A stretch of 64,000 bases of DNA. Source: Fusobacterium_C necrophorum (GTDB lineage: Bacteria; Fusobacteriota; Fusobacteriia; Fusobacteriales; Fusobacteriaceae). Positions 9,763-19,696 of this stretch are shown here, one piece after another. The notes beneath the pieces are model-generated. The model had not been told where the DNA came from and did not search any database. It saw only the letters and a list, made by a program, of their open reading frames with translations. Where the stretch lies: the NCBI RefSeq assembly GCF_900104395.1, contig NZ_FMXX01000005.1. One strand, given 5' to 3'. The position numbers and the translations under genes were made by a program. Positions within the stretch are counted from its first letter, which is position 1. The number at the start of each line of letters is the position of its first letter.

Positions 9763-10644
9763 TTATTTTTTTGAAATAACATTGTATTTTTTTAATAAGA
9801 AGGCGGGATGATAGGACTGCTTTGCCTCTCGAAGTCCTTCCTCTCCAAAATCATCCTCCCGATTCACATACTGATATTCTAAAAAATGTTGTTGTAAAAA
9901 TAGGCTGTTTAAAATCTGATAACTTCCCACATAGTCTGCAATTGCCTTTTCAATATGAATCAATACATAGTCCTGATCCAAGATCTCTCCCAAACTGAAT
10001 CCTACAATCTCTTCGTTTACCTTTAAAACGGAACCTTTCAGCTCCAAGACTTCAAAATGATCCAATAACGACAGAATTCCTATATTTTCATTTCGTAATA
10101 CTTCTTCTTTTTCACATTCTCGACAGAAGCACCATTGGCTCTGAAATTTTTTGACTTCCTCCAAATTGGCAAGCGTGATTTCTTCAAAACGAAAATCCGG
10201 ATAGCTTCTTTTGAATTTACTGATATGATTTTTCTTTTTGGCAAATTTTCTTCCTTTTAAAAAGGCAAGATCCTCGACACGATAGACATAGTCGAAAGAA
10301 TCTCGAACTTCTTCAAATACATAATCATCTTTTAATACTTCCATCCAATAGTCTGAAACATAACAAATGGGAGCTCCTTCCTCCAACATACTGTCCATTT
10401 GTCTTTTCATCGCCGCTATATTTCCTTCGCTTTCTTCCTTAGGAATCGGCATAAAATAGTATATTCGGTCATTATAGTATCCCCGTAAACAGAGTACGTC
10501 TTCTATTTCCCGATATTCAATTGTTTCCCCGCGACTCCAAAGAAATAAATTGGTGAAAGCAAAATCACAAATATGAAAACGATGTTTGGTATAAGCATCG
10601 ATCACTTCTTTGCTTTCAATTTCTAGTTTTTTCCACATATCCAC
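9763..10644 (-). CDS. DUF2156 (phosphatidylglycerol lysyltransferase-like) protein
   Basis: Soluble protein of 293 aa resembling the DUF2156 / LPG-synthase C-terminal family, a double GNAT-like fold. The opening, with HICDFAFTNLFLW near residue 25, is characteristic. MprF proteins use this fold to transfer lysine from tRNA to phosphatidylglycerol, but this protein has no membrane part, so that activity should not be assumed. A Cys-rich patch (WCFCRECE) occurs near residue 170. It is 13 bp downstream of the PepV-type dipeptidase gene and 17 bp upstream of ilvA. The substrate is unknown. Confidence 0.78.
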   Translation of the reverse strand: MDMWKKLEIESKEVIDAYTKHRFHICDFAFTNLFLWSRGETIEYREIEDVLCLRGYYNDRIYYFMPIPKEESEGNIAAMKRQMDSMLEEGAPICYVSDYWMEVLKDDYVFEEVRDSFDYVYRVEDLAFLKGRKFAKKKNHISKFKRSYPDFRFEEITLANLEEVKKFQSQWCFCRECEKEEVLRNENIGILSLLDHFEVLELKGSVLKVNEEIVGFSLGEILDQDYVLIHIEKAIADYVGSYQILNSLFLQQHFLEYQYVNREDDFGEEGLREAKQSYHPAFLLKKYNVISKK

Positions 10645-10657
10645 TATTTCGCCTCTC

Positions 10658-12016
10658 TTATTTTGCCAATCGATATATTGCTTCGATAAAAATAGGTAGT
10701 AAAATATCTAATTTATCAATTTCCAAATACTCATCTTTTTGATGCATCAAATCTTTTTGCGATTTTAAAAGTGCTCCAAAAGCTACCGCATTCGTTGTTT
10801 GCTTTGCATAAGTTCCTCCACCGATAGCCACAGGCTCGGATTCATAATCGCCGGTTATTTCTTGATACACCTCCATTAAGGTTTTCACTAAAAAACTGTC
10901 TTTCGGAAAATACAATGGTTTGGTATTGGAATATAGTACAAAGTCAAATCCGGCAGCTTCCACTTTCGGTTTCATGGTATCAATCACTTTTTGATTATCG
11001 ACCAATACCGGGCATCGCATATCAATGCAAATTTCCAATTGATTATCTTCCAAAGAAATCATTCCAACATTCAAACTTAAATTTCCGGACTCTTCATCTG
11101 AAAAATTAACACCGAAAGAAGCTCCGTCCGTCTCCATTTTAAAATATTTTTTGAACAGTTCTACCAATTCTCGAAATTCTTCATTATGAATCTCACAATC
11201 CTTTAAGTAGTCAAACAAAACTTGAATCGCATTCACTCCCAAATGCGGTTTTGCCCCATGAGCGGCAACTCCTTGCACAAAGACTTCCGAAATTCCGTCT
11301 TCTTCTTCCACTTTCACTCTTTCTTTGCTTTCCAAACCGGATACCAAAGCACTCGGAAAATTTGCTCGAACTTTCTCCGCCACGGAGTTGAACGCATTTC
11401 CTCCTCGAAGCATCACCTCTTCCAAGGTTTTAAATTTTTTCACAATTTTAACGCGAACTGCTCCTTTTTCCGCAAAGGTTACCGGAAAAGAACTGTCCGG
11501 AGTAAATGCATAATCCGGATGAGGCATTTTCAAAGTTTGAAAATAATGCTTCAAACAAGCACTTCCGCTTTCTTCATCCGCACCGATGATCATTCGAATT
11601 TTTCGACGTAAAGGAATTTTCAAATCTTGCAGAGCTTTCATACAATAGAGACACATCATCGCCGGTCCTTTATCATCTAAGGTTCCTCTTCCAAAGATTT
11701 TTCCATCGGCAATTGTTCCGCTAAAAGGAGGATAGGTCCAACCCTCTCCCACAGGCACCACATCCACATGAGCTAAAATTCCTAAGGTCTCCTCTCCCTC
11801 TCCCATATCAATATGCCCTGCATAATTATCAAAATTTTCTGTATGGAAGCCTAATTTTTCTGCATATTCCAAAAAAGCATGTAACGCATTGGCAGGTCCC
11901 TCTCCAAAGGGTTTTCCCTCCAAAGCTTCCGATTTTACACTCGGTACTCGTATCATTTCTTGAATTCCTTGTACTACATCATCTTTGTATTTCAATATTT
12001 CTTTTTGTAAGTTCAA
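10658..12016 (-). CDS. pepV: Dipeptidase, PepV/Sapep type (peptidase family M20)
   Basis: Cytoplasmic zinc peptidase of 452 aa. Visible metal and catalytic motifs are AHVDVVP (about residue 87), GRGTLDDKG (about 109-117) and GADEESGS (about 144-151), followed by the dimerisation/lid insertion typical of PepV, and GGGTYAK near the C-terminus. PepV-type enzymes hydrolyse dipeptides taken up by the cell, which suits a peptide-fermenting organism. Its start directly abuts the stop of mlaA and it is followed after 13 bp by the DUF2156 gene. Substrate range is inferred from the family. Confidence 0.9.
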   Translation of the reverse strand: MNLQKEILKYKDDVVQGIQEMIRVPSVKSEALEGKPFGEGPANALHAFLEYAEKLGFHTENFDNYAGHIDMGEGEETLGILAHVDVVPVGEGWTYPPFSGTIADGKIFGRGTLDDKGPAMMCLYCMKALQDLKIPLRRKIRMIIGADEESGSACLKHYFQTLKMPHPDYAFTPDSSFPVTFAEKGAVRVKIVKKFKTLEEVMLRGGNAFNSVAEKVRANFPSALVSGLESKERVKVEEEDGISEVFVQGVAAHGAKPHLGVNAIQVLFDYLKDCEIHNEEFRELVELFKKYFKMETDGASFGVNFSDEESGNLSLNVGMISLEDNQLEICIDMRCPVLVDNQKVIDTMKPKVEAAGFDFVLYSNTKPLYFPKDSFLVKTLMEVYQEITGDYESEPVAIGGGTYAKQTTNAVAFGALLKSQKDLMHQKDEYLEIDKLDILLPIFIEAIYRLAK

Positions 12017-12751
12017 TTAAATCCCTCCTATCTTAAAGTTTTGATGAGTTTCCTCTTGTACTGTTCTATATTTTTTGTATAAAAATCTGACATATTCATA
12101 TTCAAATGGAGAATTCGTTCCATAAAACCGGAAAGGAACTCTTGATTTTTTATCAATCGCGGAAAGCGGAAAGCTATATCTCCTAGGAAGAGAAATTTCT
12201 ATCCTGCCTACTAAATTATTATCCACAACAATCCCAAAGGCATCTCGTAAATAGCTCGGTCCTAAAAGAGGAAGAATTAAGTAAGGCCCTCTAGGAACTC
12301 CATAATGGGCTAGTGTCAACCCAAAATCTTCATAGGGCTTCGGCATTCCCAAAGCACTTGCGACATCAAAAAGCCCTCCCAAGCCTAGAACCATATTGAT
12401 ACTCAAGCGTCCCAAAGAACGCAAAGCCTTTCTCCCCTTTGTCTGTGCCAAAGCATTCCCTAAACTATTTATATTTTTTGTATTATCGAAGAAATTACTA
12501 ATTCGATGTTGTACAAAAGCTGGAATGATTTTCTGATACCCCTCTACGATAGGTACAAAAAAATATTTATCAAAGCCATAGTTAAAATGATATACTCTAC
12601 GGTTAAAAGCTTCCCAAGGGTCATAGTCTCCAAAATAGTCCGTGATTTCTTGTACCTCATCCTTTTCTAAAGGATTGTTTTCCGGAGTTTCTGCTATCAT
12701 CGAAACGGAAAGAAAAGAGAAAAGTAACAGAAAAAATAGTTTAGTTTTCAT
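12017..12751 (-). CDS. mlaA: MlaA/VacJ-family outer-membrane lipid-asymmetry protein, no lipobox
   Basis: Protein of 244 aa with the MlaA signature: DPWEAFNRRVYHFN (about residues 44-57), then amphipathic helices and GLGGLFDVAS and YGVPRGPYLILPLLGPS. Family members form a doughnut in the outer membrane and remove phospholipids from the outer leaflet. Here the N-terminus is a Sec signal (MKTKLFFLLLFSFLSVSMIAE) without the Cys needed for lipidation, so the protein would be a non-lipidated member. It overlaps the preceding alpha/beta hydrolase by 11 bp, which suggests translational coupling and a shared job. No MlaB-F genes are in the window. Confidence 0.85.
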   Translation of the reverse strand: MKTKLFFLLLFSFLSVSMIAETPENNPLEKDEVQEITDYFGDYDPWEAFNRRVYHFNYGFDKYFFVPIVEGYQKIIPAFVQHRISNFFDNTKNINSLGNALAQTKGRKALRSLGRLSINMVLGLGGLFDVASALGMPKPYEDFGLTLAHYGVPRGPYLILPLLGPSYLRDAFGIVVDNNLVGRIEISLPRRYSFPLSAIDKKSRVPFRFYGTNSPFEYEYVRFLYKKYRTVQEETHQNFKIGGI

Positions 12752-14054
12752 TCACAAACACCCCCTCTTTTAAGAAACGTAACATGACTTGTACATTCGG
12801 TGTATAAAACATATTTCCGCAATGACCTCCTTTGGAATAGACAAATACTCTATTTCCCATCGTATTTCTCAAAAAGGAAAGATCTTCTTTCGAAAGGATC
12901 AATTCGTCCTCATTCGTAACTGCCACAATTTTAGGACTGTGTTTTAAATAGTCCTCTATTCCATGTAAACTGGATTCTACAATCAATTTTTCTTTAGAAT
13001 AGGCAGCACCTAACTTTTCCTGATAATGCGGTAAAGCTATCTTATCTACATAGCTTCCAAAATCTGCAAATTTAATTTTTACAAAATAAGATAGCATCGG
13101 ACTGAACTTCTTGATCTGCTCATCCACCTTTGTATATACTCCTGTTTTCGCTAATAAATCAGACACATAATTCAAGTCAATAGCATTTATACGAAATGCT
13201 AAACCTACCAAAGCTGCCTTTTGCAAATCGGAAAAATGATTTCCCTGAAAATACTGATAAATCCCTTCCGAAGTCAAGCCTGTATATTCATTTTTTGCTT
13301 CTTCCTTTACTTTCATCAAAAGAGCTTCTAACATCTTTTCTAAGTTGCTCACTTCATTGCCAGTCACCTGATTTAAGTATTGATCCAACTGTCTGGCAGA
13401 AGAATACAGGTTAACGGCAGGATTTACCATAAATACCCTTTTAAAGTTGAAAAATTGCTCTTTTTCATCCAACTTGCTTAGAAAAGCGGCATTCGTAGCT
13501 CCTAAACTATAGCCCGTTAAAAAGAAATCACTTACCTCAATTTCCTTCTCCACAAGTTGATATGCTTTTTTCATAATCTCATACATATCCTTACTATCTT
13601 TTTCTAATAAACCGGGAACATGAAAGCTAGAAGCACTTGTAATAAAATTTACCGTCATTTGAGAAGAAATGGAAATAATATGGAAACCGGCATCATATAA
13701 AATCCGTTGGAACAATTCCATTCTTCTCGAGTTATAGTCAGAACCCGTCCCTGCCAACAAAAAAATCAAAGGTGCTTTTTGTTTTTGTTTCACCAAAGAA
13801 AAACGAAATTTATGATGATTCCATAAATTTTCCGGTAATTCTCCCTGTTTCTTTGTTGGAATTTCATAATTTTTCTTAGGAATTTTTTCACTCACTCCCT
13901 GCATCATTATCATAGAACTTCCTATAATAGTAGCATCATATGGATTTGGAAAAGGATAGCTTTCATACCATTTCTCTATTTCTGCTTCTGTATTTCCGTA
14001 TAAAGAAAGAGAAAACAGAAATAAAATACTGCACAATACTTTTTTCATCTTCAC
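12741..14054 (-). CDS. Secreted serine alpha/beta hydrolase linked to MlaA
   Basis: Protein of 437 aa with an N-terminal signal peptide (residues 1-20). The alpha/beta-hydrolase core has an oxyanion-side motif LLAGTGSDYNS (about 99-109), a nucleophile elbow GYSLGA with Ser183, a plausible acid Asp383 in TNEDE and His411 in GGHCGN. Predicted to act in the periplasm as an esterase or lipase-like enzyme. Its stop overlaps mlaA by 11 bp and its start is 15 bp after polC. The tight link to mlaA suggests it handles phospholipid or acyl chains extracted from the outer membrane, but that is inference. No close named family was recognised. Confidence 0.75.
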   Translation of the reverse strand: MKMKKVLCSILFLFSLSLYGNTEAEIEKWYESYPFPNPYDATIIGSSMIMMQGVSEKIPKKNYEIPTKKQGELPENLWNHHKFRFSLVKQKQKAPLIFLLAGTGSDYNSRRMELFQRILYDAGFHIISISSQMTVNFITSASSFHVPGLLEKDSKDMYEIMKKAYQLVEKEIEVSDFFLTGYSLGATNAAFLSKLDEKEQFFNFKRVFMVNPAVNLYSSARQLDQYLNQVTGNEVSNLEKMLEALLMKVKEEAKNEYTGLTSEGIYQYFQGNHFSDLQKAALVGLAFRINAIDLNYVSDLLAKTGVYTKVDEQIKKFSPMLSYFVKIKFADFGSYVDKIALPHYQEKLGAAYSKEKLIVESSLHGIEDYLKHSPKIVAVTNEDELILSKEDLSFLRNTMGNRVFVYSKGGHCGNMFYTPNVQVMLRFLKEGVFVNEN

Positions 14055-14069
14055 TCCTTAAAATATTTC

Positions 14070-17000
14070 TTAAAATAATGAAATTTGATTCGTTTCATTC
14101 ATATTTTCTATAATTTTTAAATCTTTCATTTTTTCTACAATGGTTTGAGAAACCTTCGTCCTTTTCTTAAAATCCTCGATGGAAATAAAACTTTCTTTTT
14201 GTCGTTCTTCTAAAATGTTATCAATGACTGAGCCTCCCAGTCCTGCCAAAGCAATTAAAGGAACTCGAATTTTATCTCCCTCAATCAAAAATTTCTTTCC
14301 GGCAGAATGATATAAATCAATGGGTAACAATTCAATATGTCTTGCTTCCATTTCGATCATGACTTCACAAAGAGCTTGTTCCGCCTTTTTCTTGACATCC
14401 AATTTTCCTTCTTTAGAAAGTTCTTCCAATCGATTTCTTGCTTTCTCCGGAGTTCCCAAGGTTTCAAAATTAAAATCTTCCGCCTTTCTGGATAGATAAG
14501 CCGCATAAAACGCCAAAGGATAGTGTACTTTAAAATAAGCAATTCGGATTGCCATCATAACATAGGCAACAGCATGTCCTTTTGGAAACATGTATTTAAT
14601 TCTACGACAGGACTCAATATACCAATCTTTGACATTTTTTTCTTTCATCAAATCAGAATATTTTTTCCAGCCTTCCAAATCCTTACTTGGCTTTCCTTTT
14701 CGAACAAACTCCATGATTTTAAAAGCGGTTCCTTTTTCAATTCCCTGATCAATCAAATAGTTCATAATGTCATCCCGGACCGTAATCACTTCAGAAAGGG
14801 TTGCCTGTTTCTGTCGAATAAATTCTTGAGCATTGTTTAACCAAACATCCGTTCCATGGGATAAACCAGAAATCCGAACCAACTCCGCAAAGGTAGTCGG
14901 TCTGGTATCCAACAACATTTGTCGTACAAAAGGAGTTCCAAATTCCGGAATTCCAAAAGTTGCCACTTCTGAACCAATTTGTTCCGCAGTGACTCCTAAC
15001 GATTCCGTACCGGAAAAAATCTTTAAGGTATCCGGGTCCGACAGAGGAATCTCATAAATATCCAAGCCAGTGTATTCCTGCAATAATTTTATGGTTGTCG
15101 GATCGTCATGGCCTAAAATATCCAATTTTACTAATTGTTCATCCATAACATGATAGTCGTAATGTGTGGTAATCGAATCACTCGTTTCATCATTGGCAGG
15201 CTTTTGCACCGGACAAAATTCAAAAATAGTATGATCAGCGGGAACAACAACCATTCCTCCCGGATGCTGTCCTGTCGTTTTCTTTGCTCCCTCACACTTT
15301 TTAGCCAGTCGTACCACTTCTGCCTGACTGATGGCTATACCGTTGTCTTCAAAATATTTTCGGACATACCCTGCCGCATTCTTTTCTGCTAGGGTAGAAA
15401 TGGTTCCTGCCTTAAATACGTTTTCTTTTCCAAACAGCTCTTCGCAATATCTATGAATTTCCGATTGATATTCTCCGGAAAAATTGAGGTCAATATCCGG
15501 TACCTTATCCCCGTTAAAGCCCATAAATACTTCAAAAGGGATCGAATATCCGTCTCGTTTGTACATTTGATTGCATTTTGGACACCTTTTTTCCGGCAAG
15601 TCAATTCCCACTCCCTCCCGTTCGATAAACTCTGCATGTTTACAGTCCGGATTGGTACAAATATAATGGGGATACAAAGCATTTACCTCAGTAATTCCCA
15701 TCATAAAAGCCACTAAAGAAGAACCTACAGAACCTCGAGATCCCACTAAATATCCATTGTCCAAAGATTTTTTTACCAATTTTTGTGCAGAGAGATACAA
15801 GACGGAAAATCCGTGTCCAATAATTGCATTCAATTCTCGTTCCAAACGTTTTGCGACAATTTCCGGTAAGGGATTTCCATAAATACGATAGGCTTTTTCA
15901 TAAGTCATTTCTCGTACTGTTTCCTCTGCATTTTCAATGGAAGGAGGATAGAAGCCGTCCGGAATTGGTTTGATCCCTTCCACTTTTTCTGCAATCTTGT
16001 TTGTATTTTTCACCACAATTTCTTTCGCAGCTTCTTCTCCTAAATAGGAAAATTCTTTCAATAATTCTCCGGTACTGCGAAAATAAAAACCGTTGTCTGT
16101 TTTGTAGGCTTTCGCTCCATGTACCATTCCACTCCCATAGAGCAAAATCGTTCTTATTTTTGCTTCTTCAGGATCTAAATAATGGACATTGGAACTTCCT
16201 GTCACAAGGATTCCTTTTTCCTTAGCGAGAGAATAAAAGTATTGATTCATCGCTTCAATATAAGAATTTCCTGAAATTAAACCCGTCCCGTTGTACTCTA
16301 TGTTTTCCGCATAGGCCTGTCTCGGTAACAATTCAATATAATCATAGAAAGAAATTTTTTCCGGAATTCTGTCTATATTTCCTGTCGAATAATCATGAAA
16401 CAATTCGCTGTCATTGATGGAATGTCCCGTTAAAGAGCAACCTACCAACAATCCTTCCCGGTATTTTTCCAAAGCCGATTTCAAAACTCTCGGTTTTCGA
16501 TTTCCAAAATGATATAGATGGGCATCCGATACCAAACGATTCAAATTCTCAAGTCCCTGTCTATTTTTTGCCAACAACATGATATTTCTTGTATTTTGTT
16601 TCTTGGTGTTGACAGGAAAAGCTTCCTGCATTTGAGATAGTTTTGTAATGCCTCGTTCCAAATATTTATCCAAGAAAATCAAAAACATATTTCCGGTCGC
16701 TTGACAGTCATCCACTGCCCTGTGATGATTTTCCAAAGACAAACCCAATTTTTTATTCAAAGGTCCCAATCCAAATTGCTTTAACTCAGGATATAAATCC
16801 TTTGCCATTTGTAAGGTGTCTATAAAAGCAGGATTAAAATCGGAATATCCGTACTTTTTGCATTGTTGCTTTAAATATCCGATATCGAAATCCGCATTGT
16901 GAGCCACTAAAATACTTCCCTGTATAAATTCTAAAAAGTTAGGAAGAACTTCTTCCAACTTCGGTTCATTTTGTACCATGCTGTCTGTAATATTGGTAAC

Positions 17001-18422
17001 ATCTACAATATTTTGAGGAATGCTTCGTCCCGGATTGATCAGTTGTGAAAAACGATCGACAATTCTTTTTTCTACAATTTTAACCGCTCCAATTTCAATA
17101 ATTTTTCCCTCATGAGAGTTAAATCCCAATGTTTCCAAGTCATAGACGACAAAACTCGCCTTTTCCAATTCCTGATCTTCTCGAAGATTATGAACCATCG
17201 CCAAGGTATCATCTACCATATAAGCTTCACAACCTAAAATTGCTTTTAAGCCATTCTCGGAAGCTGCCTTGTGAGCTGCCGGAAACGAGTGAACCACCCC
17301 ATAATCTGTGATCGCTACCGCAGAATGTCCATATTGTTTCGCTCGCTTGATGATGTCGGAAACTTCTGTGACTCCTACCATTTCACTCATTTTGCTATGA
17401 GTGTGAAGCTCCACCATCTTTTCTTCTTCGTTGTCCTCTTTTTTCTTTTTGTTTTTTTCCAAACGATTGATTGCCTGTATCATAATAACTTTTTCATTTT
17501 GAGCATAGCTGTCAATTTGCACCTTTCCTTCCACTCTGACATAGTCATGCTTCGCAATTTCTAAACTTTCCTCTTTCTTTAAAAATAATTTGGCAGCAAC
17601 AGAATTTGTTTCATCGGTAATCCATAGGATTTTCAGAATATTCCCTGTCGAAAGCTCTCTGTCTTCCAAAGAGAAAATTTCCCCTTCCACAATACAGGTA
17701 TCTTCTTCCATGACTTCTCCGAAATCTTTCATTGCAATCGGAGTCCCTTTAATTTCTCTCGTTTTGTTTCTGGAGAAGCCTCCATTTGTTCGCTTTGAAA
17801 ATTCACTCGTTTGTTGTAAGGAAAGAGTCTTTGCCGCCGCCTTTGCAGCAATTTCACTTTGTTCCTGAATTGCTTTCTCCTCTATTTTACGAATTTCTGC
17901 TTTTCTTTCCTTTTCCCGATGCAAATTTTCTGCCGTGAAATCTCCTTTTTCAATATGAACGGAATATTGTCGCAGTCCATACTCATAGAGTACTGCCTCC
18001 AATTTTTGACTTCCATGTCCATCCTCAATAATTTCAATTCCACAATCCGTATTGACCTCCAAATAAATGTCATTTTCCTCAATAAAAATTCGATAACTGC
18101 ATAGGAAAGACTTAAATCTTGGCTCTGTTTTTCGTAATCTTTGAATCGCAAGATCCACGATATTTTTCAATGCTTCTTTCGGAATATGAGAATCTAAAAG
18201 TTTCGAACTAAATTCAATTTTAATATCCCGTCCAAAGGTAATTTGTAAATCCTGGTACAATCGTTCCAACTCGGAAATCGCAAGATACGTCGGAAGAATG
18301 CAAAAAACACGCAGTATGTTTCTTCGTTCTGAATAACGAATTTCCTCCAACTGTATGAATTGGATTCCTAGTCTTTCCAACAATTCTTTTCCAGGCTTCA
18401 TCCTGATTTCTTTGCTTGACAT
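14070..18422 (-). CDS. polC: DNA polymerase III alpha subunit, PolC type
   Basis: Replicative polymerase of 1,450 aa. In order: N-terminal domain, OB-fold region (about 230-330), PHP domain beginning VELHTHSKMSEM (about 336), a DEDDh proofreading exonuclease inserted in PHP (YDLETLGFNS, then AHNADFD and HHRAVDD), the rest of PHP, then the polymerase with GSRGSVGSS and the catalytic PDIDLNF motif, a zinc-binding segment (CTNPDCKH, CPKCNQ) and the C-terminal duplex-binding part. The exonuclease insert distinguishes PolC from DnaE. PolC in an LPS-bearing diderm is an established feature of Fusobacteria. The start overlaps the stop of the upstream methyltransferase gene by 1 bp. Confidence 0.97.
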   Translation of the reverse strand: MSSKEIRMKPGKELLERLGIQFIQLEEIRYSERRNILRVFCILPTYLAISELERLYQDLQITFGRDIKIEFSSKLLDSHIPKEALKNIVDLAIQRLRKTEPRFKSFLCSYRIFIEENDIYLEVNTDCGIEIIEDGHGSQKLEAVLYEYGLRQYSVHIEKGDFTAENLHREKERKAEIRKIEEKAIQEQSEIAAKAAAKTLSLQQTSEFSKRTNGGFSRNKTREIKGTPIAMKDFGEVMEEDTCIVEGEIFSLEDRELSTGNILKILWITDETNSVAAKLFLKKEESLEIAKHDYVRVEGKVQIDSYAQNEKVIMIQAINRLEKNKKKKEDNEEEKMVELHTHSKMSEMVGVTEVSDIIKRAKQYGHSAVAITDYGVVHSFPAAHKAASENGLKAILGCEAYMVDDTLAMVHNLREDQELEKASFVVYDLETLGFNSHEGKIIEIGAVKIVEKRIVDRFSQLINPGRSIPQNIVDVTNITDSMVQNEPKLEEVLPNFLEFIQGSILVAHNADFDIGYLKQQCKKYGYSDFNPAFIDTLQMAKDLYPELKQFGLGPLNKKLGLSLENHHRAVDDCQATGNMFLIFLDKYLERGITKLSQMQEAFPVNTKKQNTRNIMLLAKNRQGLENLNRLVSDAHLYHFGNRKPRVLKSALEKYREGLLVGCSLTGHSINDSELFHDYSTGNIDRIPEKISFYDYIELLPRQAYAENIEYNGTGLISGNSYIEAMNQYFYSLAKEKGILVTGSSNVHYLDPEEAKIRTILLYGSGMVHGAKAYKTDNGFYFRSTGELLKEFSYLGEEAAKEIVVKNTNKIAEKVEGIKPIPDGFYPPSIENAEETVREMTYEKAYRIYGNPLPEIVAKRLERELNAIIGHGFSVLYLSAQKLVKKSLDNGYLVGSRGSVGSSLVAFMMGITEVNALYPHYICTNPDCKHAEFIEREGVGIDLPEKRCPKCNQMYKRDGYSIPFEVFMGFNGDKVPDIDLNFSGEYQSEIHRYCEELFGKENVFKAGTISTLAEKNAAGYVRKYFEDNGIAISQAEVVRLAKKCEGAKKTTGQHPGGMVVVPADHTIFEFCPVQKPANDETSDSITTHYDYHVMDEQLVKLDILGHDDPTTIKLLQEYTGLDIYEIPLSDPDTLKIFSGTESLGVTAEQIGSEVATFGIPEFGTPFVRQMLLDTRPTTFAELVRISGLSHGTDVWLNNAQEFIRQKQATLSEVITVRDDIMNYLIDQGIEKGTAFKIMEFVRKGKPSKDLEGWKKYSDLMKEKNVKDWYIESCRRIKYMFPKGHAVAYVMMAIRIAYFKVHYPLAFYAAYLSRKAEDFNFETLGTPEKARNRLEELSKEGKLDVKKKAEQALCEVMIEMEARHIELLPIDLYHSAGKKFLIEGDKIRVPLIALAGLGGSVIDNILEERQKESFISIEDFKKRTKVSQTIVEKMKDLKIIENMNETNQISLF

Positions 18423-18988
18423 TAGTTCTCTCCCAATAAACGATCTATTATAATAGCCACTGCCGCTCTCACGGATAAGTGGTTGTACTTTGCATTTGCT
18501 CGAATAGGTTCCAGAATATAATTCGACATTGCCATGACTTCATCGGTAAGTCCCCAACCTGTTCCAAACAGTAATAAATAAGGCTGCTCTTCCACTTCAA
18601 ATAGCTTCTCCTGCAGAGAAGAAAAAGAAATGGTATTTGGAAAGCATCTGGCTGAAGTTGTAACAATTTTAGGTCGTTTTCCCTCTACATTTTCAATTTC
18701 TTGTATCACTTCTTCTATGCTCTCCGCCACTCTTGTTCGCAAAAAAGCTTCTTCTCTATCTTTGTTATAATTTCCTCCAAAGCCCTCTTGCCAATATCCT
18801 AAAATTCTCTCCGTTAACTTTTTTTGGGCATCTGCCGGTACCACCAAACGATAACCTTTGATGTCATAAGTACTACAAGTTCTTGAAATATCATGAATGT
18901 CAAAATTTGTCACCGAAGTACAAACAACCTCTCTTCTTTTATTGTACACCGGATAATGTACTAAAGCTAAATAAATTTGTTTTCTCAT
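18422..18988 (-). CDS. SPOUT-type RNA methyltransferase (TrmD-associated)
   Basis: Protein of 188 aa resembling the RNA_Me_trans family, a stand-alone SPOUT methyltransferase found beside trmD in several bacteria. The opening (YLALVHYPVYNKRREVV) and the glycine-rich LLFGTGWGLTDE near residue 140 match the knot region expected to bind S-adenosylmethionine. It overlaps trmD by 4 bp upstream and polC by 1 bp downstream, so it is almost certainly co-translated. The RNA and the position it modifies are not known from sequence. Confidence 0.8.
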   Translation of the reverse strand: MRKQIYLALVHYPVYNKRREVVCTSVTNFDIHDISRTCSTYDIKGYRLVVPADAQKKLTERILGYWQEGFGGNYNKDREEAFLRTRVAESIEEVIQEIENVEGKRPKIVTTSARCFPNTISFSSLQEKLFEVEEQPYLLLFGTGWGLTDEVMAMSNYILEPIRANAKYNHLSVRAAVAIIIDRLLGEN

Positions 18989-19695
18989 TTTTTAATTAAC
19001 TCTCCTAAAATTTTCTTTTCCTGTTTGGTCCAAACTCTGCCTTGTAAAAGCTCCGGTCTTCTTTCCAAAGTTCGTTTCACACTCTGGTAAAATCGCCATT
19101 CCTCTATCTTTTTATGATGTCCCGACAAGAGTACCTCAGGCACTTTCTTCCCCTCATATTCCGCCGGTCTCGTATATTGAGGATAATCCAAAAGTCCTTG
19201 AAAAAAAGAGTCATTCTCATAGGATTCCTTACGAATCACTCCGGGCAACAGACGAATAATACTGTCCATCATGACCATAGCGGGAAGTTCTCCTCCTGTC
19301 AGGACATAATCTCCAATCGAAATCTCCATATCCACCTTTTCTTCTATCACTCTTTCATCGATCCCCTCGTAATGTCCTGCAATGATGACCAATTCCTCTT
19401 CATCTGCAAGCTCCAAAGCCATTTTTTGTGAAAATGTTTCTCCCTGCGGAGAAGTATAAATGACTTTTCCGGAGCAATCTGCAATGGCACGAAAAAGAGG
19501 TTCCGGTTTCATCACCATTCCAGCACCTCCTCCGAAGGGCATATCGTCTGCCTGTTTATGTTTGTCATAACAGTAATCTCGAATATCCCGAATGACAATC
19601 TCAACTTTTCCCGTTTCAATCGCTCTTCCAATGATACTTTCTTTCCGAAAAGCGGAAAAAAAATCCGGAAATAAGGTTAACACGGTTATCTTCAT
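18985..19695 (-). CDS. trmD: tRNA (guanine-N1-)-methyltransferase TrmD
   Basis: Enzyme of 236 aa making m1G37 in tRNAs, which prevents +1 frameshifting. Family motifs are all visible: LTLFPDFF at the N-terminus, MPFGGGAGMVMKPEP (about 53-67), AGHYEGIDERV (about 107-117) and SIGDYVLTGGELPAM (about 125-139), the last forming the SPOUT knot. Length is close to normal. It follows rimM after one base and overlaps the next methyltransferase gene by 4 bp, inside a ribosome/tRNA maturation cluster. Confidence 0.97.
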   Translation of the reverse strand: MKITVLTLFPDFFSAFRKESIIGRAIETGKVEIVIRDIRDYCYDKHKQADDMPFGGGAGMVMKPEPLFRAIADCSGKVIYTSPQGETFSQKMALELADEEELVIIAGHYEGIDERVIEEKVDMEISIGDYVLTGGELPAMVMMDSIIRLLPGVIRKESYENDSFFQGLLDYPQYTRPAEYEGKKVPEVLLSGHHKKIEEWRFYQSVKRTLERRPELLQGRVWTKQEKKILGELIKK

Positions 19696-19696
19696 C

